DNA of 64,000 bases, taken from JANQRZ01 sp965214485 (GTDB taxonomy: Bacteria > Bacteroidota > Rhodothermia > Rhodothermales > JANQRZ01). The DNA lies in contig CBDCBW010000013.1 of the NCBI GenBank assembly GCA_965214485.1, positions 1 to 64,000 on the forward strand. The letters run 5' to 3'. Shown in pieces: positions 49,303-57,813 of the stretch (within the stretch, counting starts at the first letter, position 1; every line of letters starts with the position of its first letter). A program made the position numbers and the translations under genes. The notes under the pieces are model-generated. The model did no database searches. It saw only the letters and a list, made by a program, of their open reading frames with translations, and was not told the origin of the DNA.

Positions 49303-49379
49303 GCGACGAACGACGAAGTACGAGCGACGAGTTTTCAGGCTACACGCTCGTCGTTCGTCGTCCGTAGCTCGTAGTTAGA
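49303..49379. repeat. GACGAACGACGA-type tract with inverted arms
   Basis: After the pdhA stop the sequence reads GCGACGAACGACGAAG and GAGCGACGAG, then CTCGTCGTTCGTCGTCC in the opposite sense, giving an imperfect hairpin in the pdhA-pdhB gap. The words match the tracts at 551-590 and 7905-7937. Confidence 0.55.
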
Positions 49380-49395
49380 ACGCTCCCAATCAAGC

Positions 49396-50379
49396 ATGGC
49401 AGAACTCCAGTTTAGAGAAGCTCTCCGCGACGCGATGACCGAGGAGATGGAGCGCGACGAGCGCGTCTTCCTCATGGGCGAGGAGGTCGCCGAGTACGAC
49501 GGGGCCTACAAGGTCTCCCAGGGGATGCTCGACCAGTTCGGGCCGAAGCGCGTCCTCGACACGCCGATCTCGGAGAACGGCTTCTCCGGCCTGGGCATCG
49601 GCGCGGCGATGATGGGGCTGCGGCCCATCGTCGAGTTCATGACGTGGAACTTCTCGTTCGTCGCCTTCGACCAGATCGTCTCGAACGCCGCCAAGATCCG
49701 CTACATGTCGGGCGGCCAGCTAGGGGTGCCCATCGTCTTCCGCGGCGGCAACGGGGCCGCCGGGCAACTCGGCGCGACCCACTCGAACTCGACCGAGGCG
49801 CTCTACACCAACGTCCCCGGCCTCAAGGTCATCGCCCCCTCGAACCCCGACGACGCGAAGGGCCTGCTCAAGTCCGCCATCCGCGACGACGACCCCGTGC
49901 TCTTCATGGAGTCCGAGCTCATGTTCGGCCTCAAGGGCGAGGTCTCGGACGAGCCGGACTACACCCTCCCCATCGGCAAGGCCCGCATCGCCCGCGAAGG
50001 GGACGACCTCACGCTCGTCGCCCACTCGAAGAGCTACTGGCTCGCGCTGGAGGCCGCCGAGGAGCTGGCGAAGCAGGGCTACGAGGCGACCGTCATCGAC
50101 CCGCGGACGCTCCGCCCGTTCGACACCGAGGCCGTCGCCGAGTCGGTCCGGCAGACGAACCGACTCGTCATCGTCGACGAGTGCAGTCCGTTCGGCGGGA
50201 TCGCCAGCGAGGTCGCCTTCCGCATCCAGAGCCAGTGCTTCGACCACCTCGACGCGCCCATCGCCCGCGTCACGGCCAAAGACACCCCGGCCCCCTACGC
50301 GGGGAACCTCATCGAGGCCTGGATGCCGACGGTCGACGAGGTGATCGCGGCGTCGAAAAAGGTGATGTACGCGGATTAA
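49396..50379 (+). CDS. pdhB: Pyruvate dehydrogenase E1 component, beta subunit
   Basis: 327 residues. LMGEEVAEYDGAYKVSQGML with the conserved Glu that activates ThDP, DTPISENGFSGLGIGAAMMG, RGGNGAAGQLGATHSN and VIDPRTLRPFDTEAV are the beta-subunit blocks. It pairs with pdhA; E2 follows only after 1.6 kb of inserted genes. The 88 bases after its stop change from the usual GC-rich style to AT-richer sequence. Confidence 0.93.
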   Translation: MAELQFREALRDAMTEEMERDERVFLMGEEVAEYDGAYKVSQGMLDQFGPKRVLDTPISENGFSGLGIGAAMMGLRPIVEFMTWNFSFVAFDQIVSNAAKIRYMSGGQLGVPIVFRGGNGAAGQLGATHSNSTEALYTNVPGLKVIAPSNPDDAKGLLKSAIRDDDPVLFMESELMFGLKGEVSDEPDYTLPIGKARIAREGDDLTLVAHSKSYWLALEAAEELAKQGYEATVIDPRTLRPFDTEAVAESVRQTNRLVIVDECSPFGGIASEVAFRIQSQCFDHLDAPIARVTAKDTPAPYAGNLIEAWMPTVDEVIAASKKVMYAD

Positions 50380-50467
50380 ACCCTAGGTATGTGGCTTCGC
50401 GCCGCCGCCTGACCGCCAGTGATCTCCTCCTCCGCACTCACCTTATACCCAAACGAAGCACCGTCGA

Positions 50468-51385
50468 ATGGAGAATGCCGCTAACCTCAGTACCCTTGCC
50501 GATACTGCCTACGAAGCGAAAAATTATGAGCAGGCTTATCAGTATTACTCGCGCTTGCTCGAAGCCGACCCCTCTGACGAACTGGCTTGGGCAGTAAAGG
50601 GACTGTCGGCGGGATGGACTTCTACACCAGATAATCAGAAACTAGACGAGCTAATAGTTAACGTTCGGCAGGCGTTTAAGAACGGACTCAGTGCTTCGCA
50701 GAAAGAATGGGTGGTGGACGAGGCCCTCGCTGCTGCCAGGAACTATGTTAAGAAGGCGGAGACCTCATTTGACGAGGGCGTTCGGGAGTTTGATAAGAAG
50801 GAAATAGCTCCAGGCGTACTGCTTGCCGTCCACAAAACAGGCAGGCTGTCTTACCAGTTGGACCACGGCAACAAACAGGCTCCCGGCTGGCTCAGAGCGA
50901 TCGAGGTGATGGAGTTCGCCTGCGAGTCGGCTCCGGCATCGAAGCGATACCGACAGACGATTGCAGAGATCGATAAGCTACTTGCGCACTCGAAGCGGAA
51001 CGTCAACTACCTTGAGGCTGGACATAGGCAACACCGACTTTTGCAGAAGCGCCAAGAGTTGGTCCAGAAAGCTAAGAAACTGGACTCCCGCTTTGTGTCT
51101 CAGCCTGTAGCAAATGCAAACGGCGGCGGCTGCTTCATTGCCACTGCCACCCTCGGCGACCACGACCACCCGTTTGTTGTGGAGCTACGCAATTTTCGTG
51201 ACGAGGTGCTGCTGCGCCGAAGTTCCGGTCGCACTGTCGTTCGCGTCTATTACACCTTTAGCCCTCCCATCACCGCATTCATCAGGAATCGCCCGCGGCT
51301 GCGGTTGCTCTCGCTGAAGCTGTTGATTTACCCGGTGGTGCAATTCGCCCGGAAGAAAAATCGCGCTCGACCGTCAGCCACATAA
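50468..51385 (+). CDS. TPR-like protein with C-terminal CFI-box domain
   Basis: A 305-residue protein. Residues about 3-45 (LADTAYEAKNYEQAYQYYSR, LLEADPSDELA) form a TPR-like pair; the middle is helical and charged; near the C-terminus GGGCFIATATLGDHDHPFV (CFI at 222-224) and the following RNFRDEVLL, GRTVVRVYYTFSPPITAFI match the CFI-box C-terminal domain, whose role is unknown and may involve processing or sorting. DNA is clearly AT-richer than its neighbours and uses codons such as CTA, ATA and TTA. It sits between pdhB and pdhC with hicAB, so I infer horizontal insertion. Its stop lies at the end of a 16-base exact duplication. Confidence 0.72.
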   Translation: MENAANLSTLADTAYEAKNYEQAYQYYSRLLEADPSDELAWAVKGLSAGWTSTPDNQKLDELIVNVRQAFKNGLSASQKEWVVDEALAAARNYVKKAETSFDEGVREFDKKEIAPGVLLAVHKTGRLSYQLDHGNKQAPGWLRAIEVMEFACESAPASKRYRQTIAEIDKLLAHSKRNVNYLEAGHRQHRLLQKRQELVQKAKKLDSRFVSQPVANANGGGCFIATATLGDHDHPFVVELRNFRDEVLLRRSSGRTVVRVYYTFSPPITAFIRNRPRLRLLSLKLLIYPVVQFARKKNRARPSAT

Positions 51386-51401
51386 ACCGTCAGCCACATA
51401 A
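51370..51401 (+). repeat. 16-base tandem duplication ending on the stop codon
   Basis: ACCGTCAGCCACATAA at 51370-51385 and 51386-51401, no mismatch. The TAA of the CFI-box gene is the last three bases of the first copy. Confidence 0.95.
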
Positions 51402-51466
51402 CCAGCGGCGCACGCCGATGAAATGCTCCACGGCTTTGCCTCGTCCTGTTCTCTTACCTTCACCGG

Positions 51467-51643
51467 ATGAAAGTCCGCGACGTGCTCAAGCTGATCGGGA
51501 AGGACGGGTGGTATCTCGCCCGGACCCGAGGGAGTCACCGGCAGTTCAAGCATGACGAGAAGCCCGGCCTCGTGACCGTTCCGGGCAAACCGGGTGACGA
51601 CCTCGCCCCCGGCACCTACCATAGCATTCGGCACCTACCATAG
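51467..51643 (+). CDS. hicA: HicA-family mRNA interferase toxin, C-terminus frameshifted by a 19-base duplication
   Basis: HicA cleaves RNA and is held by HicB. The peptide MKVRDVLKLIGKDGWYL, then RTRGSHRQFKHDEKPG and VTVPGKPGDDLAPGTYHSI, is typical, with the active-site histidine H24. After GTYHSI a perfect 19-base duplication (51611-51629, 51630-51648) shifts the frame, giving RHLP and a stop. Removing one copy restores GTYHSILKQAGLK and a stop overlapping the hicB start as TGATG, the normal arrangement. The toxin as it stands lacks its last helix, so it may be inactive or phase-variable. Confidence 0.85.
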   Translation: MKVRDVLKLIGKDGWYLARTRGSHRQFKHDEKPGLVTVPGKPGDDLAPGTYHSIRHLP

Positions 51644-51648
51644 CATTC
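51611..51648 (+). repeat. 19-base tandem duplication inside hicA
   Basis: GGCACCTACCATAGCATTC twice, no mismatch; 19 is not a multiple of three, so it breaks the hicA frame. Confidence 0.95.
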
Positions 51649-51670
51649 TCAAGCAAGCCGGCCTGAAGTG

Positions 51671-51889
51671 ATGAAATACCTCGTCGTGATTGAGCCTACC
51701 GGGACCGGGTTCTCGGCTTACTCCCCCGACCTTCCGGGCTGCGTCGCCACGGGACGGACCGAGGCCGAGGTGGAACGGGAAATGCAGGAGGCAATGGCGT
51801 TCCACGTCGAGGGCTTGGCGCTCGAAGGGTATCCCGTGCCGAAGCCGTCCACCCGGTCGGCGTATCTCGACGTCGCCGGGGCAGCGTAA
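51671..51889 (+). CDS. hicB: HicB-family antitoxin
   Basis: A 72-residue protein with the HicB RNase H-like fold: VVIEPTGTGFSAYSPDLPGC, VATGRTEAEVEREMQEAMAF and HVEGLALEGYPVPKPS. It is the short type without a DNA-binding tail. It should neutralise the HicA encoded just upstream. An in-frame GTG lies one codon before the ATG. Together with hicA it makes the right half of the insertion between pdhB and pdhC. Confidence 0.85.
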   Translation: MKYLVVIEPTGTGFSAYSPDLPGCVATGRTEAEVEREMQEAMAFHVEGLALEGYPVPKPSTRSAYLDVAGAA

Positions 51890-51981
51890 CTCGTGCTGTT
51901 CGCCAAAATCTTCTCGACCCCGCATGCCGAATGCAACGGCACGGCGATGCTCGTATCCACTCGTAACTCGACACTCCCGAC

Positions 51982-53388
51982 ATGGCCGTAGCCGTAGAAA
52001 TGCCCAAGATGAGCGACACGATGGAGGAGGGCGTCCTCGTCGCGTGGCTCGCCGAAGAGGGAGACGCGGTCTCCGCCGGCGACGTGGTCGCGCAGGTCGA
52101 GACCGACAAGGCGACGATGGACCTCGAGGTCTACGACGACGGCGTGCTCCTGAAGAAGGTCGTCGAGGACGGCGCGAGCGTACCCATCGGCGGGCTGATC
52201 GCAGTCCTCGGGAAGGAGGGCGAGGACGTGTCGGAGCTGTTGGCGAAGTACGGAGGACGGGAGACAGAGGACGGAGGACGGAGGACGGAGGACAGCGAGC
52301 AGGCGGAGAGCGGAGAGACCGAGGCACAGGCGGCGGTGCCGTCCGGTGACGGCGCGGCGGAGAGCATCCCGGAGGGCTACGGGCACCAGGGGCAGCAGCC
52401 GGAGGCCGAGCCGGTGGCTGCACCCGCTTCGAGCGGAGACGGAGGCGACCGCGTCAAAGCCTCGCCGCTGGCCCGGCGGATGGCCCAAGAGGGCGGCCTC
52501 GACCTCGCCGCGCTCCGCGGCAGCGGCCCCGACGGGCGCATCGTCAAGCGCGACGTCGAAGCCGCGCTCGAAGGCAGGGCCCCGGTCGCCGCTCCGGCCG
52601 CTCCGGCAGAGCGCTCCCCGAACCGGGCTCCCGACCGCGCCCCGCGTCCGGCACCGACGCCCGCCGCGCCGCGCCCGGCGACCGAAGGCGAGGGCTACGA
52701 GGCCGTGCCGATCACCCAGATGCGGAAGACCATTGCCCGCCGCCTCGCCGAGAGCAAGTTCACCGCGCCCCACTTCTACCTCACGCGCGAGATCGACATG
52801 GCCCGCGCGGTCGAGGTGCGGGGGCAGCTCAACGCGACCGCCGAGGCGCAGGGGCTGGGCAAAATCTCGTTCAACGACCTCGTCACGAAGGCGTGCGCGG
52901 TCGCGCTCCGGCAGCACCCCACCGTCAACGCGTCGTACCTCGAGGCCGAGGGCGAAATCCGGCGGCACCGCGCCGTCAACGTCGCCGTCGCCGTGGCGGT
53001 CGACGAAGGCCTGCTCACGCCGGTCGTCCGCGACGCCGACCGCAAGGGCTTGGCGCAGATCGCCGAGGAGACCAAAGCCCTCGCCGCCCGCGCCCGGGAC
53101 AAGACGATCCAGCCCGCCGAGTGGGAGGGCTCGACCTTCACGACGAGCAACCTCGGCATGTTCGGCATCGAGGCGTTCACGGCCATCATCAACCCGCCCA
53201 ACGCCTGCATCCTCGCGGTCGGCGCGATCCGCGACGTGCCGGTGGTCGAGGGCGGGGCGGTGGTCCCCGGCAAGCGGATGACCCTCACGCTCTCGTGCGA
53301 CCACCGCGTCGTCGATGGGGCCACCGGCGCGCAGTTCCTCGCCGACGTGGCGCGCTTCCTCGAGGAGCCGATGAACCTGCTGCTCTAA
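51982..53388 (+). CDS. pdhC: Pyruvate dehydrogenase E2 component, dihydrolipoamide acetyltransferase
   Basis: 468 residues in the usual order: lipoyl domain (residues 1-80) with the lipoylated K43 in VETDKATMDLEV; a low-complexity linker; the E1/E3-binding domain at about 153-190 (VKASPLARRMAQEGGLDLAA); a second Ala-Pro-Arg linker; and the catalytic core from about 225 with H441 and D445 in SCDHRVVDGATG. The first linker (GGRETEDGGRRTEDSEQ) is coded by repeated GGAGGAC words, a repeat expansion inside the gene. It is separated from pdhAB by an AT-richer island. Confidence 0.93.
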   Translation: MAVAVEMPKMSDTMEEGVLVAWLAEEGDAVSAGDVVAQVETDKATMDLEVYDDGVLLKKVVEDGASVPIGGLIAVLGKEGEDVSELLAKYGGRETEDGGRRTEDSEQAESGETEAQAAVPSGDGAAESIPEGYGHQGQQPEAEPVAAPASSGDGGDRVKASPLARRMAQEGGLDLAALRGSGPDGRIVKRDVEAALEGRAPVAAPAAPAERSPNRAPDRAPRPAPTPAAPRPATEGEGYEAVPITQMRKTIARRLAESKFTAPHFYLTREIDMARAVEVRGQLNATAEAQGLGKISFNDLVTKACAVALRQHPTVNASYLEAEGEIRRHRAVNVAVAVAVDEGLLTPVVRDADRKGLAQIAEETKALAARARDKTIQPAEWEGSTFTTSNLGMFGIEAFTAIINPPNACILAVGAIRDVPVVEGGAVVPGKRMTLTLSCDHRVVDGATGAQFLADVARFLEEPMNLLL

Positions 53389-53427
53389 GCGTTTCTCGTT
53401 TTCGTTTCTAGTCAGGTTCTCACCGGC

Positions 53428-54306
53428 ATGAGCAGCCCAGCCCCCAGAAGCGAGGAGCGAGAAGCGCCCCCGCTCCGCCTCGCGCACCTCTCGGACATCC
53501 ACTTCGGCAAGATCGCCGACGAGCGCGTCGTGCCCGCCCTCGTCAACGAGGTCAACGCCGAGGCGTTCGACCTCGTCGTGCTCTCGGGCGACCTCACGCA
53601 GCGCGCCCGGGCGCGCGAGTTCGAGGCGGCCAAGCGGATGATCGACGCCTTCGAGGCCCCGACGCTCGTCGTCCCCGGCAACCACGACGTGCCCGCGTGG
53701 TGGCACGACCCCATCGAGCGCATCTTCCGCTCGGCCTCGCGCTTCAAGCGGTTCGTCGGCGACGACACGACGCCGTCGTTCGAGACACCCGGCCTCGCGG
53801 CCTTCGGGCTGAACTCGGCGCACGGCCTGACGATCAAGGGGGGGAAAATCCGCGAGCACCACCTCGAGGAGATGCAGCAGTTCTTCGCCGCGCAGCCCCC
53901 CGGTGCCTTCCGCGTGCTCGTCCTCCACCACCACCTCACCCGCCTGCGGGCGCTCGGCTCGCACGACGTGGCGCGCGGCGCCACGGACGCGCTCCGGCAG
54001 GCCGGGGCGGCGAGCGTGGACCTGATCCTGTGCGGCCACCTCCACGTCAGCCACGTCGAAAACGTCGAGGTCGACCTCGAGCGCGAGCACCGGCTCGTGA
54101 TCGCAAGCGCGGGCACGGCGACGAGCAGCCGGGGCCGGGGGAGCAACCGCAACGTCAACTTCTACAACCACATCTGCGTCTGGCCGGAGCGCTTCGCCGT
54201 CGAGGAGCGCCGCTTCGACCCCGACGCGGGCCGCTTCGGCTCGGAGCGGACGACGCGCTTCGAGCGAGCCCCACGACTCTCGGACTCGCCGGCCGCCGAT
54301 GCGTAG
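53428..54306 (+). CDS. Calcineurin-like metallophosphoesterase (CpdA-type)
   Basis: A 292-residue phosphoesterase with all dinuclear metal motifs: D23 and H25 in LSDIHFGK, D55 in LSGDLTQRA, N85/H86 in PGNHDVP, LVLHHHLT and CGHLHVSH. The layout and length match class III phosphodiesterases like CpdA, which hydrolyse cAMP; related enzymes act on other phosphodiesters, so the substrate is not certain. The MscS-cNMP protein at 34 kb would be a possible user of cyclic nucleotides, but the two are not linked. Confidence 0.82.
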   Translation: MSSPAPRSEEREAPPLRLAHLSDIHFGKIADERVVPALVNEVNAEAFDLVVLSGDLTQRARAREFEAAKRMIDAFEAPTLVVPGNHDVPAWWHDPIERIFRSASRFKRFVGDDTTPSFETPGLAAFGLNSAHGLTIKGGKIREHHLEEMQQFFAAQPPGAFRVLVLHHHLTRLRALGSHDVARGATDALRQAGAASVDLILCGHLHVSHVENVEVDLEREHRLVIASAGTATSSRGRGSNRNVNFYNHICVWPERFAVEERRFDPDAGRFGSERTTRFERAPRLSDSPAADA

Positions 54307-54333
54307 CTTGGGGCACGCCCGACGCCCGCCCCC

Positions 54334-55536
54334 GTGCCGCCCCCTGACCTTCCACAGCCCCCGGTGCTGCGACCACCCGCCGAGCGCGAGACCTGCGACA
54401 ACTGCGGGCACGACGCCGTCGGGGCGTACTGCGCGGCGTGCGGGCAGCAGAACGTCCCGCTCCGGCAGCCGGCCCACCGCTTCCTCGCCGAGGCCATCGT
54501 CGAGTACTTCGGGATCGACGGGCAGCTGTGGACCTCGCTCGGGGTGCTGCTCTTCCGGCCGGGCGCGCTCACCGAGGCCTACTTCGCCGGCCGCCGCGTG
54601 CGCTACCTCCGCCCGCTCCGGCTCTACCTCTCGGCGACGCTCGCGTTCTTCTTCCTGCTCTCGGTCCTCGACCCCGTCGAGCAGGTCGAGGGGCTGATCT
54701 CGCGGGGCATCGAGTCCGAGGAGGTCGGGACGGTGCCGGCCGGTGCGCGCGTCGCGGCGCTCGACTCAGCGCTCGCGGCGTCTCCCATCGCCCGGCGCGA
54801 GGCGAAGGTGGATTCGCTCCGCGCGCGCGCCGGCAAGCTGCAAGCCAGCGATGCCGAGGCGCTCGGAGTCCCGGAAGACGACCTCGCCGGCGAGGTAGAC
54901 AATCCGGAGGACCTGCGGGGCGACGGCATAAGCCGGCGGCTACGCCAGATCGAGTGGCAGCGCAATCAACTCGCGGGGCTCCCGCCCGACAGCGTGATAG
55001 ACGCCGAGGCGTGGGACGAGGCATCGCGGCTGCTCTATCCTGAGGGCCGCCTCGACCTTGACATGCCCGAGTGGGCACCGCGCAGCCGGCCCGTCGAGCG
55101 GCTCGTCGCGTCGCGCACCAAGGCCGAGCGGGCGGCGGCCCTCGCCGACTTCTCCCGCAGCGCGCTCGCCCAGCTCCCGACGGTGATGTTTGTCCTGCTG
55201 CCGGTCTTCGCCCTCCTGCTCAAGCTGATCTACGTCCGGCGTGGGTGGTTTTATAGCGAGCACCTGGTCTTCGGCCTGCACACTCACGCCTTCGCGTTCG
55301 TCGTCTTCGCGCTCATCGCCGTGCTCCTCGGCTTTGGCGGCGGGTCGGGTGCCGTGAGCCTGCTCGCGAGGGTGCTGGCCTGGTCGATCCCGCTCTACTT
55401 CTTCCTGGCGCAGAAGCGGGTCTACGGGCAGGGCTGGCTCAAGACCGGGGCGAAGGCCGTGCTGCTCGGCGGTGCCTACGGGCTGGTGCTGATCGCCGGC
55501 CTGGCGCTGGCGATCACGCTCGCGGCGGTGGTGTAG
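54334..55536 (+). CDS. DUF3667 membrane protein with N-terminal zinc ribbon
   Basis: A 400-residue protein with a zinc ribbon at 21-36 (CDNCGHDAVGAYCAACG), the DUF3667 phrases FRPGALTEAYFAGRRVRYLR and PLRLYLSATLAFFFLLSVL, a helical soluble insert (about 125-275) and four or five membrane helices at the C-terminus with AQLPTVMFVLLPVFALLLKL. The family is common in Bacteroidota and its function is unknown. The start is GTG 54334, 27 bases after the phosphoesterase stop. Confidence 0.8.
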   Translation: MPPPDLPQPPVLRPPAERETCDNCGHDAVGAYCAACGQQNVPLRQPAHRFLAEAIVEYFGIDGQLWTSLGVLLFRPGALTEAYFAGRRVRYLRPLRLYLSATLAFFFLLSVLDPVEQVEGLISRGIESEEVGTVPAGARVAALDSALAASPIARREAKVDSLRARAGKLQASDAEALGVPEDDLAGEVDNPEDLRGDGISRRLRQIEWQRNQLAGLPPDSVIDAEAWDEASRLLYPEGRLDLDMPEWAPRSRPVERLVASRTKAERAAALADFSRSALAQLPTVMFVLLPVFALLLKLIYVRRGWFYSEHLVFGLHTHAFAFVVFALIAVLLGFGGGSGAVSLLARVLAWSIPLYFFLAQKRVYGQGWLKTGAKAVLLGGAYGLVLIAGLALAITLAAVV

Positions 55537-55544
55537 GCGGGTTC

Positions 55545-55570
55545 GTAGGGGCGGGTTTCAAACCCGCCCC
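55545..55570 (+). terminator. Hairpin GTAGGGGCGGG/CCCGCCCC after the DUF3667 gene
   Basis: GGGGCGGGTTT (55548-55558) pairs with AAACCCGCCCC (55560-55570). It lies between convergent DUF3667 and pckA genes. The GTAGGGGCG word is shared with the palindrome inside purH, so it may be a mobile palindrome used as a terminator. Confidence 0.55.
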
Positions 55571-55599
55571 CACGGAAGCGATCCGGCGATGGGAAGCCG

Positions 55600-57207
<1,608 letters not shown>

Positions 57208-57245
57208 AAAAGTCCGGGAGGGTGGAGGCTGCCGTCGGAGTCGGG

Positions 57246-57254
57246 CAAAACGTA
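57246..57254 (-). promoter_or_regulatory. Candidate -7 element TACGTTTTG of pckA
   Basis: On the minus strand TACGTTTTG lies 39 bases before the pckA ATG and nearly matches TAnnTTTG. Confidence 0.4.
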
Positions 57255-57291
57255 CAAGAAACGAAGCATCAACGGGGGGCGTGGTGGAAGC

Positions 57292-57317
57292 GTTTCCGAA
57301 ATCGTGTCAAAGTTTCC
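57292..57317 (-). promoter_or_regulatory. GGAAAC direct repeats upstream of pckA
   Basis: GTTTCC at 57292-57297 and 57312-57317, 20 bases apart start to start (two helical turns), 38-63 bases upstream of the pckA -7. Possible activator site. Confidence 0.3.
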
Positions 57318-57764
57318 ACGGAGGACTCTGGCAACGGAGGAGCCCGGCAAAGGACAGCGGACCCCGGCCTTGCGCCCCTGCTGCGCTCCAGGGCTGCTAG
57401 TGCTACGACAACTCGATTCTGACAGGCTCTCGGCAGCCCGTGCGCCGCGCGTCGGCATTGACCTCGTCGCCCGATGCGGTGCATCTAGCTCCTCGGTCGC
57501 CTTGACTCGCAGCACCCGAACACGCCGATCTACCCGTCATTCTGCTCGTGTCGCAGCACTAGGTTCTCGCGCAGGGTCAGGGAGCGCAGCGACCTCAGCA
57601 GGCGATGCGAACGCCTCGGCGATGCCGCTTTGGCGCGGCCCCCGCCCGATGCAGCCGTTCGCAGCCGGCGAGAGCATTCGAGATAGTTTCCAGGCCTGTT
57701 CACCGTCTCGCGCGCGGCCCTCTGGCGCACGCACGAGTGCCCCGGCGCGCGGCGTTCTGCTCTT

Positions 57765-57770
57765 TATATT
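57765..57770 (+). promoter_or_regulatory. Candidate -10 element TATATT before the GWxTD gene
   Basis: TATATTGCG 44 bases before the ATG, in a GC-rich background. Confidence 0.35.
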
Positions 57771-57813
57771 GCGCCCTGCATCGTGCATCCCCCTGCCTAG
57801 CCGCCTGCCGCCC

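Larger units (their letters stand above)
57208..57813. other. Large gene-free region between pckA and the GWxTD gene
   Basis: About 600 bases without a convincing gene. It holds the pckA promoter side (57246-57254 and the GTTTCC pair at 57292-57317) and a possible -10 for the GWxTD gene (57765). Between about 57413 and 57500 the order of words (GGCTC, GCGCC, TCGCCCGATGC, GCATC) resembles R1, including a GATGC/GCATC hairpin, so it may be a diverged relative. Small open frames here show no conserved motifs. Confidence 0.45.
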
